Shown: positions 24,302-33,927 of the stretch, piece after piece
Position numbering within the stretch: the first letter of the stretch is position 1
Layout of the letters: each line of letters opens with the position of its first letter
Source of the DNA: Exiguobacterium oxidotolerans JCM 12280
Lineage (GTDB): Bacteria > Bacillota > Bacilli > Exiguobacteriales > Exiguobacteriaceae
Length of the DNA: 64,000 bases
Reading direction: 5' to 3'
NCBI RefSeq assembly: GCF_000702625.1
Contig: NZ_JNIS01000001.1
Coordinates: 744,001 to 808,000, forward strand
Made by a program: the position numbers and the translations under genes
Notes under the pieces: generated by a model
Databases searched by the model: none
The model's input: only the letters and a program-made list of their open reading frames with translations
Told to the model about the DNA's origin: nothing

Positions 24302-25491
24302 AAGAGTTTGCTTATATTTACAGTGAGGAAGAAACGAACTATCGTTTTTCCGATATACATCCCTTCAACCCAATTCGACTGGACTTGACCGTCTCTCTCT
24401 TAGAGACGATGGGGGCACTCAAGGACGTCGACTGTATCGCACCACGTCGCGCAACGGATGAGGAGTTACGACTCGTACATGATGCCGATTATATTCAAGC
24501 CGTCAAGCTGGCGGGTCAAGGTGAACTGACACCAATGAAGGCACAGATGTATGGGCTAGGAACAGAAGATACACCCGTCTTCCCTGACATGCATGAAGGT
24601 GCCGCACTACTCGTCGGTGGAACAATTGAGGCTTGTGAACTTGTCTTGTCCGGACGGTATAAACGGACGTTTCATATCGCGGGTGGTCTGCACCATGGTT
24701 TTCGTGGTCGTGCTTCAGGATTTTGTATCTACAACGATACAGCAGTCGCCATGGCGGCGATGATTGAAAAATATGCGTGTCGTATTCTTTATGTCGATAC
24801 CGATGCGCACCATGGCGATGGTGTCCAGTGGGCTTTTTATAATCGCTCCGATGCCATGACGCTGTCACTACATGAAACAGGACGTTACCTCTTCCCGGGG
24901 ACAGGTATGGTGACAGAACGCGGATCTGAAGAGGGTTACGGCTTCAGTTGGAACATTCCATTTGATGCCTTTACGGAGGACGCTTCGTTTTTACTCGCCT
25001 ATCGGACTGCCTTGTTCGAAGCCTGTGAGTTGTTCCAACCTGACTTGATCATTACGCAAAATGGTGCCGATGCCCACGCGCTCGATCCATTGACTCACTT
25101 GTCGCTCACAATGAAAAGTTATGAACAGATTCCGCAAATCGCTGTCGAAGCAGCAAACCGTTATACGAAAGGCCGGATTGTCGCCTTAGGCGGAGGTGGG
25201 TACGATTGGTACCGGGTCGTTCCCCGCGCCTGGAGTCAAGTCTTCGCAGCACTGACAAATCGTGCACCATTTAGTGGCGACCTCCCGAAAGACTGGATCG
25301 AGCGATGGACAAAACAGAGCACGACGGTTCCGACCACGTGGGCAGATCAAATGCCACTGTATCCTTCGATTCCCCGTCGACCTGAAATCGAAGAAAAAAA
25401 CTGGGAGACCGTCAAGCGACTCCTTTGGCCGTTTGTCGATGATGTGAAAAAGGAACAGTTATCAGACGTTTCACCCTACTCAATCGATTAA
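24298..25491 (+). CDS. acuC: AcuC, AcsA lysine deacetylase (class I HDAC family)
   Basis: Removes the acetyl group from acetyl-CoA synthetase and reactivates it. The 397-residue zinc-dependent deacetylase shows AGGLHHGFRGRASGFCIYND, the metal ligands in YVDTDAHHGDGVQ, and LALGGGGYDWYRV. The catalytic His pair and Asp/His/Asp zinc site are intact. It starts within the acuB stop codon (ATGA). No terminator hairpin is obvious directly after it. Confidence 0.95.
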   Translation: MKEFAYIYSEEETNYRFSDIHPFNPIRLDLTVSLLETMGALKDVDCIAPRRATDEELRLVHDADYIQAVKLAGQGELTPMKAQMYGLGTEDTPVFPDMHEGAALLVGGTIEACELVLSGRYKRTFHIAGGLHHGFRGRASGFCIYNDTAVAMAAMIEKYACRILYVDTDAHHGDGVQWAFYNRSDAMTLSLHETGRYLFPGTGMVTERGSEEGYGFSWNIPFDAFTEDASFLLAYRTALFEACELFQPDLIITQNGADAHALDPLTHLSLTMKSYEQIPQIAVEAANRYTKGRIVALGGGGYDWYRVVPRAWSQVFAALTNRAPFSGDLPKDWIERWTKQSTTVPTTWADQMPLYPSIPRRPEIEEKNWETVKRLLWPFVDDVKKEQLSDVSPYSID

Positions 25492-25601
25492 AAAATGTTT
25501 TATTCTTTTCACATATACTTCGTTCCGATTTCACAAGTTATTGGTATACTAATTAAGGTTTCGATACTTTATATAGTAAATGAATAATTGGGGGATCCGA
25601 C

Positions 25602-26366
25602 ATGAAGAAAAAAACGTTAGGAATGAGCGCCGCACTGATGGCAACCGGCATCTTTTTGGCAGGGTGTAACCATAGCGACGAAAAGGCGATGGACCATGAC
25701 GCGATGCAAGGTAGTGGGAAGCCGAGCGTCGACGTCAAAGTAGACGTACCTGCGAAGACGATGGAAGATGACAAGGTCATCTTCCAAGCAACTGCTGTCG
25801 AAGATAAAAAAGCAGTGAACTTAGAGGATGTCACGTTCGAGATTTGGAAAGCCGATGAAAAAGACGCAGCGCATAAGAAGATTAAAGCTACTTTGAAAAA
25901 AACCGGCTCGTACCAAGCAGAAGCAACACTCGCTGAGGGCGAATATGAAGGTCTCTATCATATTAATGATAAAAAAGGTCTACATCATATGGATAAAATT
26001 TCTTTCACTGTGATGGATCATTCGCATGAAGAAGCTTCACATACTGATACTGATGCTGAGCATGATCATGCTTCGAGCGAAAACCTTGCAGTCCACTATA
26101 TGGGGGCAACGAAAGTCACGGCTGGTGCGACGCTCCCTGTCTCGTTTCATATCTTTGAAGATGGAAAAGTCTTAAAAGCAGACGTTCAAGTCGAAGTCAT
26201 CGAAGAAGGCGTCGAAAAACATACCTACATCCCGTTGACGCTGAAAGACGACATGTACGTCGGCCAAGTCAAGTTAGCACATGCTGGTCAAACGACGGTC
26301 CGACTCCACGTCGAGAATGATCAGTTGCATCACCATCAAGATCAACTTATTACCGTGACACCTTAA
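25602..26366 (+). CDS. His-rich lipoprotein with two YtkA/FixH-like domains
   Basis: A 254-residue predicted lipoprotein: signal peptide with lipobox LAGC (Cys near residue 22), then two beta-sandwich YtkA/FixH-like domains (about 40-140 and 165-254, each with a VTFEIWK or VQVEVIEE type strand). A His/Asp/Glu-rich linker (DHSHEEASHTDTDAEHDHAS) joins them, and the end is LHHHQDQ. This suggests extracytoplasmic metal, perhaps copper, binding, but no copper gene is adjacent. An extended -10 (TGGTATACT) lies at 25542-25550 and GGGGGA precedes the ATG. It is probably related to B. subtilis YtkA, which is shorter. Confidence 0.8.
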   Translation: MKKKTLGMSAALMATGIFLAGCNHSDEKAMDHDAMQGSGKPSVDVKVDVPAKTMEDDKVIFQATAVEDKKAVNLEDVTFEIWKADEKDAAHKKIKATLKKTGSYQAEATLAEGEYEGLYHINDKKGLHHMDKISFTVMDHSHEEASHTDTDAEHDHASSENLAVHYMGATKVTAGATLPVSFHIFEDGKVLKADVQVEVIEEGVEKHTYIPLTLKDDMYVGQVKLAHAGQTTVRLHVENDQLHHHQDQLITVTP

Positions 26367-26382
26367 ATAATTTAGAACAAAA

Positions 26383-26431
26383 CAAAAATCGTCTTTTTTC
26401 CTAGAATCGACTAGGAAAGAGGACGATTTTT
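26383..26431. terminator. bidirectional terminator, lipoprotein gene / ccpA
   Basis: AAAAATCGTC-TTTTTTCCTAG pairs with CTAGGAAAGAG-GACGATTTTT. Confidence 0.85.
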
Positions 26432-26440
26432 GCTTGAACA

Positions 26441-27451
26441 TCATGAACGTGTAGAATCCCGATGCTCAATCCGGTGCGGTAATGTTACATCATTTGTTTC
26501 AATTTCTTCTTGATTCAAGATTTTAGTCAACAGACGCATCGAAACTGCTCCGATATCATACATCGGTTGCACGACTGTCGTCAGCTTCGGACGAATCATT
26601 GTCGCGAGACGTGTATTATCATGTCCGATGACTTCGAAGTCTTCAGGAACACGGTGACCTGCGTCCTGTAAGGCATGAATGACACCGAGGGCCATTTCAT
26701 CCGTCCCAGCGAAGATTGCACGTGGGCACTCCTCACCGAGTTCAAGCAGTTGGTTCATTGCCTTCATGCCTGAATCATACGTGTAGTTTCCTAAAACGAC
26801 ATTTTGTTCGTTAAATGGAAGATTGGCTTCTTCCAAGGCATGTCGGTACCCGGCAAATTTCTTTTCACCATTAATCTGTTGCTCGAGTGGACCGGTAATG
26901 AAACCAATCCGTTTATGTCCATGATCAATCAATGATTTGACGGCGTCATATGCCGCACTCTCGTAATCGATGTTGACGGCAGGAAGGTCATAGTCCTGAT
27001 TGAGCGTCGCTGCTAATACGATCGGCACAGGGGATGTTTTGAATTCACGGACTAAATCTTCATGAAGGCGTCCACCCATGAAAATGATGCCATCGACTTG
27101 TTTTCCGAGTAACGTATTCAAGAGATGGATTTCTTTTTCACGATTTTGATCGGAGTTACATAAAATGATGTTGTATTTGTACATCGTCGCGACATCTTCA
27201 ATCCCACGCGCTAAATCGGCAAAGAAAATATTTGAGATATCCGGTACGATGACTCCGACCGTCGTCGTTTTTTTACTTGCGAGTCCACGTGCGACGGCAT
27301 TTGGGCGATACCCGAGTTGATCGATTGCATCCTGGACTTTCTTGCGCGTTGATGGCTTGACGTTCGGATTTCCGTTAACTACCCGGGAGACAGTCGCCAT
27401 CGAAACAGCGGCTTCGCGTGCTACATCATAAATCGTAATATTACTGTTCAA
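26441..27451 (-). CDS. ccpA: catabolite control protein A
   Basis: The LacI/GalR-family global carbon regulator of Firmicutes. The 336-residue protein has the helix-turn-helix [20 protein letters not shown] (about 4-23), hinge helix region [10 protein letters not shown], and the CcpA periplasmic-binding-like core ([16 protein letters not shown]). With HPr(Ser-P) it binds cre sites, one candidate being in acsA in this window. The start codon is TTG, set by AAGGAGG 7-8 bases upstream. It follows aroA on the same strand, as in Bacillus. Confidence 0.96.
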   Translation of the reverse strand: MNSNITIYDVAREAAVSMATVSRVVNGNPNVKPSTRKKVQDAIDQLGYRPNAVARGLASKKTTTVGVIVPDISNIFFADLARGIEDVATMYKYNIILCNSDQNREKEIHLLNTLLGKQVDGIIFMGGRLHEDLVREFKTSPVPIVLAATLNQDYDLPAVNIDYESAAYDAVKSLIDHGHKRIGFITGPLEQQINGEKKFAGYRHALEEANLPFNEQNVVLGNYTYDSGMKAMNQLLELGEECPRAIFAGTDEMALGVIHALQDAGHRVPEDFEVIGHDNTRLATMIRPKLTTVVQPMYDIGAVSMRLLTKILNQEEIETNDVTLPHRIEHRDSTRS

Positions 27452-27607
27452 AGCAAATTCCTCCTTATTTAAACAATCATTTCGTTTTCATTCTCATTTT
27501 CATTTTTAGACAACACGAAAGGAAGACAGGAAAAGATATCTTTCTTTTCCCATTCTTCCTTCATTGTAAAACGTTTTCATTCGCTATAGGTTACCCTTTT
27601 TACAAAA

Positions 27608-28693
27608 TCATTGAACGTTTAGTGCCGGAAAAGTTGACGTTAAGTTTTCGACGAACGCATCGAATTCTTTAAAATCAAGTTGTTGATTCGCATCAGACAG
27701 TGCCAATGCAGGGAATGGATGAACTTCGACCATGACGGCATCCGCCCCAACAGCATATGCAGCTTTCGCCGTTGGTAAAAGAATATCTTTTCGTCCTGTC
27801 GAGTGTGTGACATCGACCATGACAGGAAGATGCGTTTCTTGCTTCAGGATGGGAACAGCAGAAATATCAAGTGTATTCCGTGTCGCGCGTTCGTAAGTAC
27901 GAATACCGCGCTCGCATAGGATGACTTGATCGTTCCCGCTCGCCATGATGTATTCAGCTGCGTACATGAACTCTTCGAGTGTTGCTGAAAGACCACGTTT
28001 TAGAAGAACGGGTTTGTTCGTACGCCCGACTTCTTTTAACAAATCGAAGTTTTGCATGTTACGTGCACCGACTTGAATGATATCAACATATGGTAAAGCA
28101 GATTCAACGGCACTCGGCGTCATAATTTCAGTGATGACATGTAAGTTATGCGCATCTGCTGCTTTTTTTAACATCTTCAATCCTTCTAAACCGAGCCCTT
28201 GGAAATCGTAAGGCGATGTCCGTGGTTTGTATGCCCCACCACGCATGAAGCGAACACCATGCTTTGCAAGCTGTGCGGCTACTTCAAAGACTTGTTCCTC
28301 ACTTTCAACGGCACAAGGTCCAGCAATCAGTTGTTGGGATCCGTCACCGATGACATCATCTCCAACACGGATAATCGTATTCGTTGGCTTTTGTTTACGT
28401 GACACCAGCAATTTACGTGTCCGGTCTTCCCCCTGTAATTCAAGTGACGCTTTAAAAATCTCTTTGAACATATGCTGAAGGCGTCCTGTTTCGAACGGAC
28501 CATGGTTATTTTCGGCAATCGATTCAAGCATCTGACGTTCACGAACCGGGTCGTAACGGTCGAGCCCTTGCGCACGTTTTACTTTACCGATTTCGACGGC
28601 GATTTCGCCCCGCTTATTAATTAATTCTAGTAAATCAGCGTTTACTAAATCAAGTTCATCGCGTAAACGTTTTAGTTCTGCTTGTTGATCCAT
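27608..28693 (-). CDS. aroA: bifunctional chorismate mutase / DAHP synthase
   Basis: First step of aromatic amino acid synthesis, condensing PEP and erythrose 4-phosphate. The 361-residue protein is a fusion: an AroQ-type chorismate mutase domain (about 1-90, [19 protein letters not shown]) serves as the feedback sensor. A KDPS-like type I-beta DAHP synthase (about 110-361) contains [32 protein letters not shown] and [19 protein letters not shown] precedes the ATG. The arrangement upstream of ccpA matches B. subtilis aroA-ccpA. Confidence 0.95.
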   Translation of the reverse strand: MDQQAELKRLRDELDLVNADLLELINKRGEIAVEIGKVKRAQGLDRYDPVRERQMLESIAENNHGPFETGRLQHMFKEIFKASLELQGEDRTRKLLVSRKQKPTNTIIRVGDDVIGDGSQQLIAGPCAVESEEQVFEVAAQLAKHGVRFMRGGAYKPRTSPYDFQGLGLEGLKMLKKAADAHNLHVITEIMTPSAVESALPYVDIIQVGARNMQNFDLLKEVGRTNKPVLLKRGLSATLEEFMYAAEYIMASGNDQVILCERGIRTYERATRNTLDISAVPILKQETHLPVMVDVTHSTGRKDILLPTAKAAYAVGADAVMVEVHPFPALALSDANQQLDFKEFDAFVENLTSTFPALNVQ

Positions 28694-28828
28694 CTGTCTA
28701 CCACTCCCTAATCAGCATATAGCTCGTAATAGCAACTAATTATAGCCGACTTCATTCTGATTGTACATGATAGAACTACCTGAACCCACGCTTTTTTTTA
28801 ACATCCTTTTTTTTAATAGAATTTAATC

Positions 28829-28871
28829 AAAAAAATAAAGCGTATCAGCTACTAAAAGTAGCTAATACGCT
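28829..28871 (-). terminator. terminator of ytxG-ytxH
   Basis: GAGCGTATTAGCTAC / GTAGCTGATACGCTT stem followed on the minus strand by a T-rich run. Confidence 0.85.
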
Positions 28872-28878
28872 CAGTAAA

Positions 28879-29442
28879 TTACTTCTTCGGCTTTTTCTCG
28901 TTTGCCATGTTTGCTTGCGGATCGTTTTCCTCAGCCTCATCTTCTTGATCTTCTTCTAAACCTTCACGCAGTTCTGAAAGATCAGCGACAGTCTCTGTAT
29001 CAAGTTGTTCCGCAACAGCAGCTCCGTCGACTTCTTCACCGATTTCTCGTTCGATGTCTCGCACGAGTTGTTCTGCTTCTGCAAGTGCTGCGTCAATGCT
29101 TGCCTGGTCTTTTTCAAAACCAGCGTATTGCGCCGCTTCTTGAACAGTTGAATTTTTTTTCGCTTTTTCGATGACAGGTGCTGCTTTATCTTTTGCCAGT
29201 TGAATCCATTCGCCGACGAGCGGCTCCGCTTTTTCACGGACCACTTGTGTTTGTTCATTCAAGCGTTGGCGTGCAGGAGCTGTACGCTCGTCGAGCATGC
29301 CACGCATCTCGCTTCCTGACTTTGGGCTTGAAAGTAATGCAGCGGCTGCACCAATCAATCCTCCAACGATGATGCCTGCTAAGAAGCCGCCACCTTTTGA
29401 AGAATTTTGGTCCTGGGCTTGGTATGGGTGTTGTTTTGTCAT
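28879..29442 (-). CDS. ytxH: YtxH-domain general stress membrane protein
   Basis: A 187-residue protein with one N-terminal Gly/Ala-rich membrane helix (GGGFLAGIIVGGLIGAAAAL, about 17-36), typical of the YtxH family. The rest is a charged amphipathic helix region with Pro-Val repeats (AEPLVGEWIQLAKDKAAPVI) resembling apolipoprotein-like stretches, ending in an acidic tail (EEDQEDEAEEND). It is translationally coupled to ytxG: its ATG overlaps the ytxG stop (ATGA). In B. subtilis ytxGH(J) belong to the SigmaB/SigmaH regulon; biochemical function unknown. Confidence 0.85.
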   Translation of the reverse strand: MTKQHPYQAQDQNSSKGGGFLAGIIVGGLIGAAAALLSSPKSGSEMRGMLDERTAPARQRLNEQTQVVREKAEPLVGEWIQLAKDKAAPVIEKAKKNSTVQEAAQYAGFEKDQASIDAALAEAEQLVRDIEREIGEEVDGAAVAEQLDTETVADLSELREGLEEDQEDEAEENDPQANMANEKKPKK

Positions 29443-30011
29443 GATTTACGATCTCCCTTCAATTCATCTGGAATACTTTCAACATCTGGCACTGACACGA
29501 CTTCTGGTGTCACCGGTGTATCTGCCTGTTTACGGAAACGGCGGCGTTGTTTTTTCTCCACCGTTGTTGTAGCCGTACTAGAAGATGAAACAGGTTGACC
29601 TGATTCCGGTTTATTCTTTTTAAAGAGTTCAACAGCGACTGAGCCCCAACGAACCGCTTGAGCAATCTGTTCTTTGTTCGTATCTGCTGCCCCTGCTACT
29701 GTATCAGAAACAGTTCGAACAGAATCCGTCACTTTGTTTAGCGATGTTCCTAACTCTTCAATCGAGTTCGCGACCGGTGCAAGGAGCTCTGTTTTTTCTT
29801 CGATCGTATCGACAAGACGATTCGTTTTATGTAGCAACGCCGTCGTCTCCATCATAATTCCGTCCAGCTGGCGTTCTAGCCCTGCTGTTGTGTCTGCGAC
29901 ATTATTTAGTGTCTTGCTTGCTGCACCAAGTACGCGCGCTAGAAAGATAACGAGCACTACGAATGCGATTGCAGCGACTAGTCCGGCGATACCGCCTAAT
30001 GTGATTTCCAT
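29439..30011 (-). CDS. ytxG: DUF948 membrane protein YtxG
   Basis: A 190-residue protein with one N-terminal transmembrane helix (about 5-27, GIAGLVAAIAFVVLVIFLA) and a long methyl-accepting-chemotaxis-like coiled coil (about 30-130, LNNVADTTAGLERQ, NSIEELGTSLNKVTDSV), the pattern of DUF948/YtxG. The C-terminus is basic (KKQRRRFRKQ). GGAGG precedes the ATG. Operon with ytxH. Confidence 0.85.
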   Translation of the reverse strand: MEITLGGIAGLVAAIAFVVLVIFLARVLGAASKTLNNVADTTAGLERQLDGIMMETTALLHKTNRLVDTIEEKTELLAPVANSIEELGTSLNKVTDSVRTVSDTVAGAADTNKEQIAQAVRWGSVAVELFKKNKPESGQPVSSSSTATTTVEKKQRRRFRKQADTPVTPEVVSVPDVESIPDELKGDRKS

Positions 30012-30151
30012 GATTCATGCCTCCAATTTCTTTTGCTAGTGTCTTGTTGGTAGTTCGACGTATCTCGAGTCGTTCCTGCTACTCCAATTGGTTTATTTCC
30101 GTTACAATGATAGATGAAACCTACATACGCAAATTAGAGGGGGAACTATTC

Positions 30152-31264
30152 ATGCGCGATCCACGTCTTACACAACTTGCAACGAACTTAATTAATTATT
30201 CTGTTGCACTGGCTCCTGGTGAAAAAGTTTTAATTGAAAATTTCGGAATTGAGCGCGAATTGGTCGAAGCACTCGTTGATGCTGCCTATGAAGCAGGCGG
30301 ACTTCCATTCGTCCTGTTGAAGGATAATCGTATTCTACGAAAATTATACCGAAATGCATCAGAAGAGCAACTTCAATTGATGGCTGACATCGAGCAAAAG
30401 CAGATGCAAGCGATGGACGCTTATATCGGCTTGCGTGCCGGCGATAACATCAATGAATTATCTGACGTGCCATCGGACAAAATGAAGTTATACGGACAAA
30501 CATTAGGGAAAATGCATACCCAAGATCGTGTCAAAGGAACGAAATGGGTCGTCCTCCGCTTCCCGACAGCTTCGATGGCTCAACTTGCCAATCAATCAAC
30601 AGAAGCGTTTGAAGACTTCTACTTCGATGTCTGTACGCTGGATTATGAGAAAATGGGAACCGCGATGGAACCACTCGTCGAGCTCATGAATCGGACTGAT
30701 CGTGTCCGCCTCGTCGGTGAAGGAACAGACTTGACCTTCTCCATCAAAGACATCGCCGCAATCAAGTGTGCCGGTAATGCGAACATTCCTGACGGTGAAG
30801 TCTTTACAGCACCAGTCAAAGATTCCGTCAATGGTGTCATTTCTTACAATACACCATCACCTTATCAAGGCTTTACGTTCGAAAACGTCAAACTGACATT
30901 CGAAAACGGAAAAATCGTTGAGGCAACTGCAAATGATACAGACCGCATCAATCAAGTGTTTGATACAGATGCCGGTGCACGTTTCGTCGGTGAATTCGCG
31001 ATTGGCGTCAATCCATTCATCCAACATCCGATGAAAGACATTTTATTTGACGAAAAAATTGATGGCAGTTTCCACTTTACGCCGGGGCAAGCTTACGCTG
31101 AAGCCTATAACGGAAACGATTCTTCGGTCCATTGGGACTTGGTCAACATTCAACGCCCGGATTATGGCGGCGGTGAAATTTGGTTCGACGATGTGTTGAT
31201 TCGTAAAGATGGACGATTCGTCCTTCCTGAACTCGAAGTCTTGAACCCGGAAAATCTAAAATAA
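30152..31264 (+). CDS. M29-family aminopeptidase (AmpS-like)
   Basis: A cobalt/zinc aminopeptidase cleaving N-terminal residues of peptides. The 370-residue product starts MRDPRLTQLATNLINYSV, set by AGAGGGGGAA. Family residues are visible: the metal-binding Glu in PDGEVFTAP, Glu in RFVGEFAIGVN, and the HFTPG and SSVHWDLV stretch near the C-terminus. Characterised M29 enzymes are about 410 residues; this belongs to the shorter Bacillus-type subgroup. An upstream 45-residue extension has no family support. Divergent from ytxGH. Confidence 0.88.
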   Translation: MRDPRLTQLATNLINYSVALAPGEKVLIENFGIERELVEALVDAAYEAGGLPFVLLKDNRILRKLYRNASEEQLQLMADIEQKQMQAMDAYIGLRAGDNINELSDVPSDKMKLYGQTLGKMHTQDRVKGTKWVVLRFPTASMAQLANQSTEAFEDFYFDVCTLDYEKMGTAMEPLVELMNRTDRVRLVGEGTDLTFSIKDIAAIKCAGNANIPDGEVFTAPVKDSVNGVISYNTPSPYQGFTFENVKLTFENGKIVEATANDTDRINQVFDTDAGARFVGEFAIGVNPFIQHPMKDILFDEKIDGSFHFTPGQAYAEAYNGNDSSVHWDLVNIQRPDYGGGEIWFDDVLIRKDGRFVLPELEVLNPENLK

Positions 31265-31267
31265 GTA

Positions 31268-31313
31268 GAAAACGGATGGCCGAATCCTCTAAGGATGCAG
31301 TCATCCGTTTTTT
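31268..31313. terminator. bidirectional terminator, aminopeptidase / dps
   Basis: AAAACGGATG pairs with CATCCGTTTTTT, with an inner ATCCT/AGGAT stem. Confidence 0.85.
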
Positions 31314-31319
31314 GATTGC

Positions 31320-31760
31320 TTATTTTTTTAATGTCGCACGCAACATCCAAATTTGTTTTTCGATTTCTTTTGCTTGAGCGAGCAAATCATCTTCGACCGT
31401 CACATCTTGCGCTTCGAGATGTTCGATCGCTTCCAGCATTTCTTTACGTACTTGTTGGAAGTCGCTGATGACGGATTCAACCATCTGATCGGCAGATAAT
31501 CCAGATTTAGCTTCTTCAAGCGTCGTCTGCTCTAAATATTCTTTCATCGTCGCTGACGGATTCCCATTGTTCATCAATAGTCGTTCCGCGACCACATCAT
31601 ACTGTTCAGAAACCCATGTATACAATTCTTCTAGTTTGACATGAAGCGTCAGGAATTCCGGTCCTTTAATATACCAATGGTAGTTATGGAGTTTGACGAA
31701 CAACACACCATAGTTTGCGACCTGTTGGTTTAAAGCTGTCTTCGCGTGATTACTAATCAT
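31320..31760 (-). CDS. dps: Dps-family ferritin-like DNA-protecting protein
   Basis: A dodecameric iron-storage protein that oxidises Fe(II) with peroxide. The 146-residue four-helix protein has the intersubunit ferroxidase ligands in KLHNYHWYIKG (His) and EQYDVVAERLL (Asp, Glu). I take the ATG giving MISNHAKTA, since AGAGGGG is about 9 bases before it; the TTG two codons earlier would leave only 3. No PerR box (TTATAATNATTATAA) is visible upstream. Confidence 0.93.
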   Translation of the reverse strand: MISNHAKTALNQQVANYGVLFVKLHNYHWYIKGPEFLTLHVKLEELYTWVSEQYDVVAERLLMNNGNPSATMKEYLEQTTLEEAKSGLSADQMVESVISDFQQVRKEMLEAIEHLEAQDVTVEDDLLAQAKEIEKQIWMLRATLKK

Positions 31761-31874
31761 TTTCAATTTCCCCTCTCACAAAATGTAATCTGTCCTATAT
31801 CATCTTTATCCTTAAATAACATAGAGTAAACATCTTTTTGTGGGGATTCCCGTGATGTTCTTCACAAACTCTCA

Positions 31875-32390
31875 TTACTTTTGACGTTTTAACCCCTTCA
31901 GCATGTATCCCCCTTTAAAGTCGACTGAATCGAAAGCAACGAGGAATGCTTTCGGTTCATATTCTTCGACTAAACCACGCAATACTTTCATCCGCGTCCG
32001 TGCTGCAAGTACATCGAGACGGTACCGGACGCCGTCGCGTCCCTGTCCTTGGTAATGGGTGACACCAAATCCGTTATCGCGGATGACTTGAATCAGTTCA
32101 GCCGGAAATTCTTGTGTATGGACTTGAATCATGTTGTAGCCAATCGCAAGTTTTCTTTCGACGAAGCCTCCAATTAAAATACCGAGTCCGAATCCGAGTG
32201 CGTAGACGACCATCCCGAGTGTCGTCAAATCACGGAAGACGACGCCTAAAGCAAAGATATAAATTAACGTTTCGACCGTCCCGAAGATCCCGGCGATGAC
32301 GGTCCGCCCTTTGACGAGCATGATTGTCCGGAGTGTCAGGACAGGCACATATATAAGTTGCAATAATAAAATCAAGAAAATTTGTCCCAT
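31875..32390 (-). CDS. UPF0316 (DUF2179/DUF5698) membrane protein, YebE-like
   Basis: A 171-residue protein with three hydrophobic helices (about 1-24, 34-54 and 58-78) and a C-terminal DUF2179 domain (about 95-170, GFGVTHYQGQGRDGVRYRLD), the architecture of UPF0316/YebE. DUF2179 domains fold like PII-type ligand-binding modules, suggesting a sensor or transporter-linked function, not established. AGGAAGGA precedes the ATG. Confidence 0.8.
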   Translation of the reverse strand: MGQIFLILLLQLIYVPVLTLRTIMLVKGRTVIAGIFGTVETLIYIFALGVVFRDLTTLGMVVYALGFGLGILIGGFVERKLAIGYNMIQVHTQEFPAELIQVIRDNGFGVTHYQGQGRDGVRYRLDVLAARTRMKVLRGLVEEYEPKAFLVAFDSVDFKGGYMLKGLKRQK

Positions 32391-32501
32391 GTGATTGATT
32401 CCTTCCTAAATTAACATACCCCCACTATTCCAAAATTCAATTCAAGATGCAACAAAAAATTATCCAGAGTACGTCATCTTTTTTTACCTTCACGAAACCG
32501 A

Positions 32502-32537
32502 CAAAAAAGCATGGATGCCTGAATGCACCCATGCCTT
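32502..32537 (-). terminator. murC terminator
   Basis: GCATGGGTGC / GCATCCATGC stem followed by a T-run on the minus strand. Confidence 0.8.
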
Positions 32538-32553
32538 TTACTGATGAAACATT

Positions 32554-33849
32554 TTATCTTTTTCCTTCATACTGCTGTTGGTATGTTTGGATATCCCCCG
32601 CGCCCATGAACAACAGAACGGCATTGTCATGTTTACTCAAAATCGAGACGTTATCTCGCGTCAAGATGTCAGCGTTCGGAATCTTCTCTTGAAGATCCTC
32701 AATCCGAACTTGCCCTTCTTGTTCTCGAGCCGATCCAAAGATTTCACACAGGTACGTAGCATCCGCTTCACGAAGCGATGTTGCAAAATCATCCATGAAT
32801 GACTTTAAGCGCGTGTACGTGTGCGGTTGGAAAATCGCGATGACTTCCCGATCCGGATATTTTTTACGTGCCGATTCAATCGTTGCACTGATTTCTTTCG
32901 GATGGTGTGCATAATCATCGACTAAAACTTGTGATCCGAAATTCGTTTCACTAAAGCGACGCTTAACTCCTCCGAATGAAGACAGACGTGCTGCGACATC
33001 CTCTTTATTCAATCCTTCATATTGACAGATTGCGATGACCGATAAAGCATTCAAAACATGGTGTTGACCGAACCCTGGAATCAAGAACGTACCGTAAAAG
33101 TCGTCCCGTAAATAAACATCGAATGATGTTCCGTCTGGCGTCGACTTGACATTCTCTGCCCGGAAATCATTATTTTGTCCAAAACCATAATACAATACAG
33201 GCACATTCGCTTGAATGTTTTGAAGATGTTCATCGTCTCCACATGCAATGATGGCTTGCTTGACTTGCATCGCCATCTCCTGGAATGCTGAAACAACGTC
33301 ATCAATCCCCGTAAAGTAATCCGAGTGATCAAAATCGATGTTCGTCATGATCGCATAATCCGGCTTGTAGTATAAAAAGTGACGCTTATATTCACATGCT
33401 TCAAATACAAAAGCTTTCGCCTCTTCGACGCCAGCCCCTGTTCCGTCACCAATCAAAAATGCGGTCGGCGTGATTCCGCTTAAGACATGTGACAACAGAC
33501 CTGTCGTCGATGTTTTACCATGTGACCCTGTGATTGCAACTGAACGATATTCGTCTGCTAGATGACCTAAAAAATCGTAGTAATGATAAATCGTTAAACC
33601 AAGTTCATTTGCCCGCGCGATTTCTGGGTGTTCATCACCAAACGCATTTCCTTGAATGATGATTTGATCTTCTTCGATGTTGTCAGCGTTAAACGGGAAA
33701 AACGGAATTCCTTTGGCCCGTAAAGCGTCCTCAGTAAAGATGTGTTTTTCGATATCTGAACCTTGTACTTGATGGTTCATCTCATGTAATACTTGGGCAA
33801 GTGCACTCATTCCAGTCCCTTTAATCCCAACAAAATGATACTTTGTCAT
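32554..33849 (-). CDS. murC: UDP-N-acetylmuramate-L-alanine ligase MurC
   Basis: Adds L-Ala to UDP-MurNAc in the cytoplasm, the first step of the stem peptide. The 431-residue Mur ligase has the N-terminal Rossmann motif [11 protein letters not shown], the ATP loop [13 protein letters not shown] (about 105-117), the central DDYAHHPKE and the C-terminal [10 protein letters not shown] start at [11 protein letters not shown], with GGAGGG 8 bases upstream; five extra upstream residues are not needed. B. subtilis MurC is 432 residues. Confidence 0.96.
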   Translation of the reverse strand: MTKYHFVGIKGTGMSALAQVLHEMNHQVQGSDIEKHIFTEDALRAKGIPFFPFNADNIEEDQIIIQGNAFGDEHPEIARANELGLTIYHYYDFLGHLADEYRSVAITGSHGKTSTTGLLSHVLSGITPTAFLIGDGTGAGVEEAKAFVFEACEYKRHFLYYKPDYAIMTNIDFDHSDYFTGIDDVVSAFQEMAMQVKQAIIACGDDEHLQNIQANVPVLYYGFGQNNDFRAENVKSTPDGTSFDVYLRDDFYGTFLIPGFGQHHVLNALSVIAICQYEGLNKEDVAARLSSFGGVKRRFSETNFGSQVLVDDYAHHPKEISATIESARKKYPDREVIAIFQPHTYTRLKSFMDDFATSLREADATYLCEIFGSAREQEGQVRIEDLQEKIPNADILTRDNVSILSKHDNAVLLFMGAGDIQTYQQQYEGKR

Positions 33850-33927
33850 ATAAAAGCCCTCCAATTCACGTTCCGGTTCGTACCATCGGGCTTGGGTACA
33901 AAACCTGTACCATTATAGCAAACCGAC

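Noticed and set aside
30017-30151. 45-residue N-terminal extension of the M29 aminopeptidase
   Set aside because: It overlaps the divergent ytxG control region; the internal ATG has an ideal ribosome site and family-like N-terminus.
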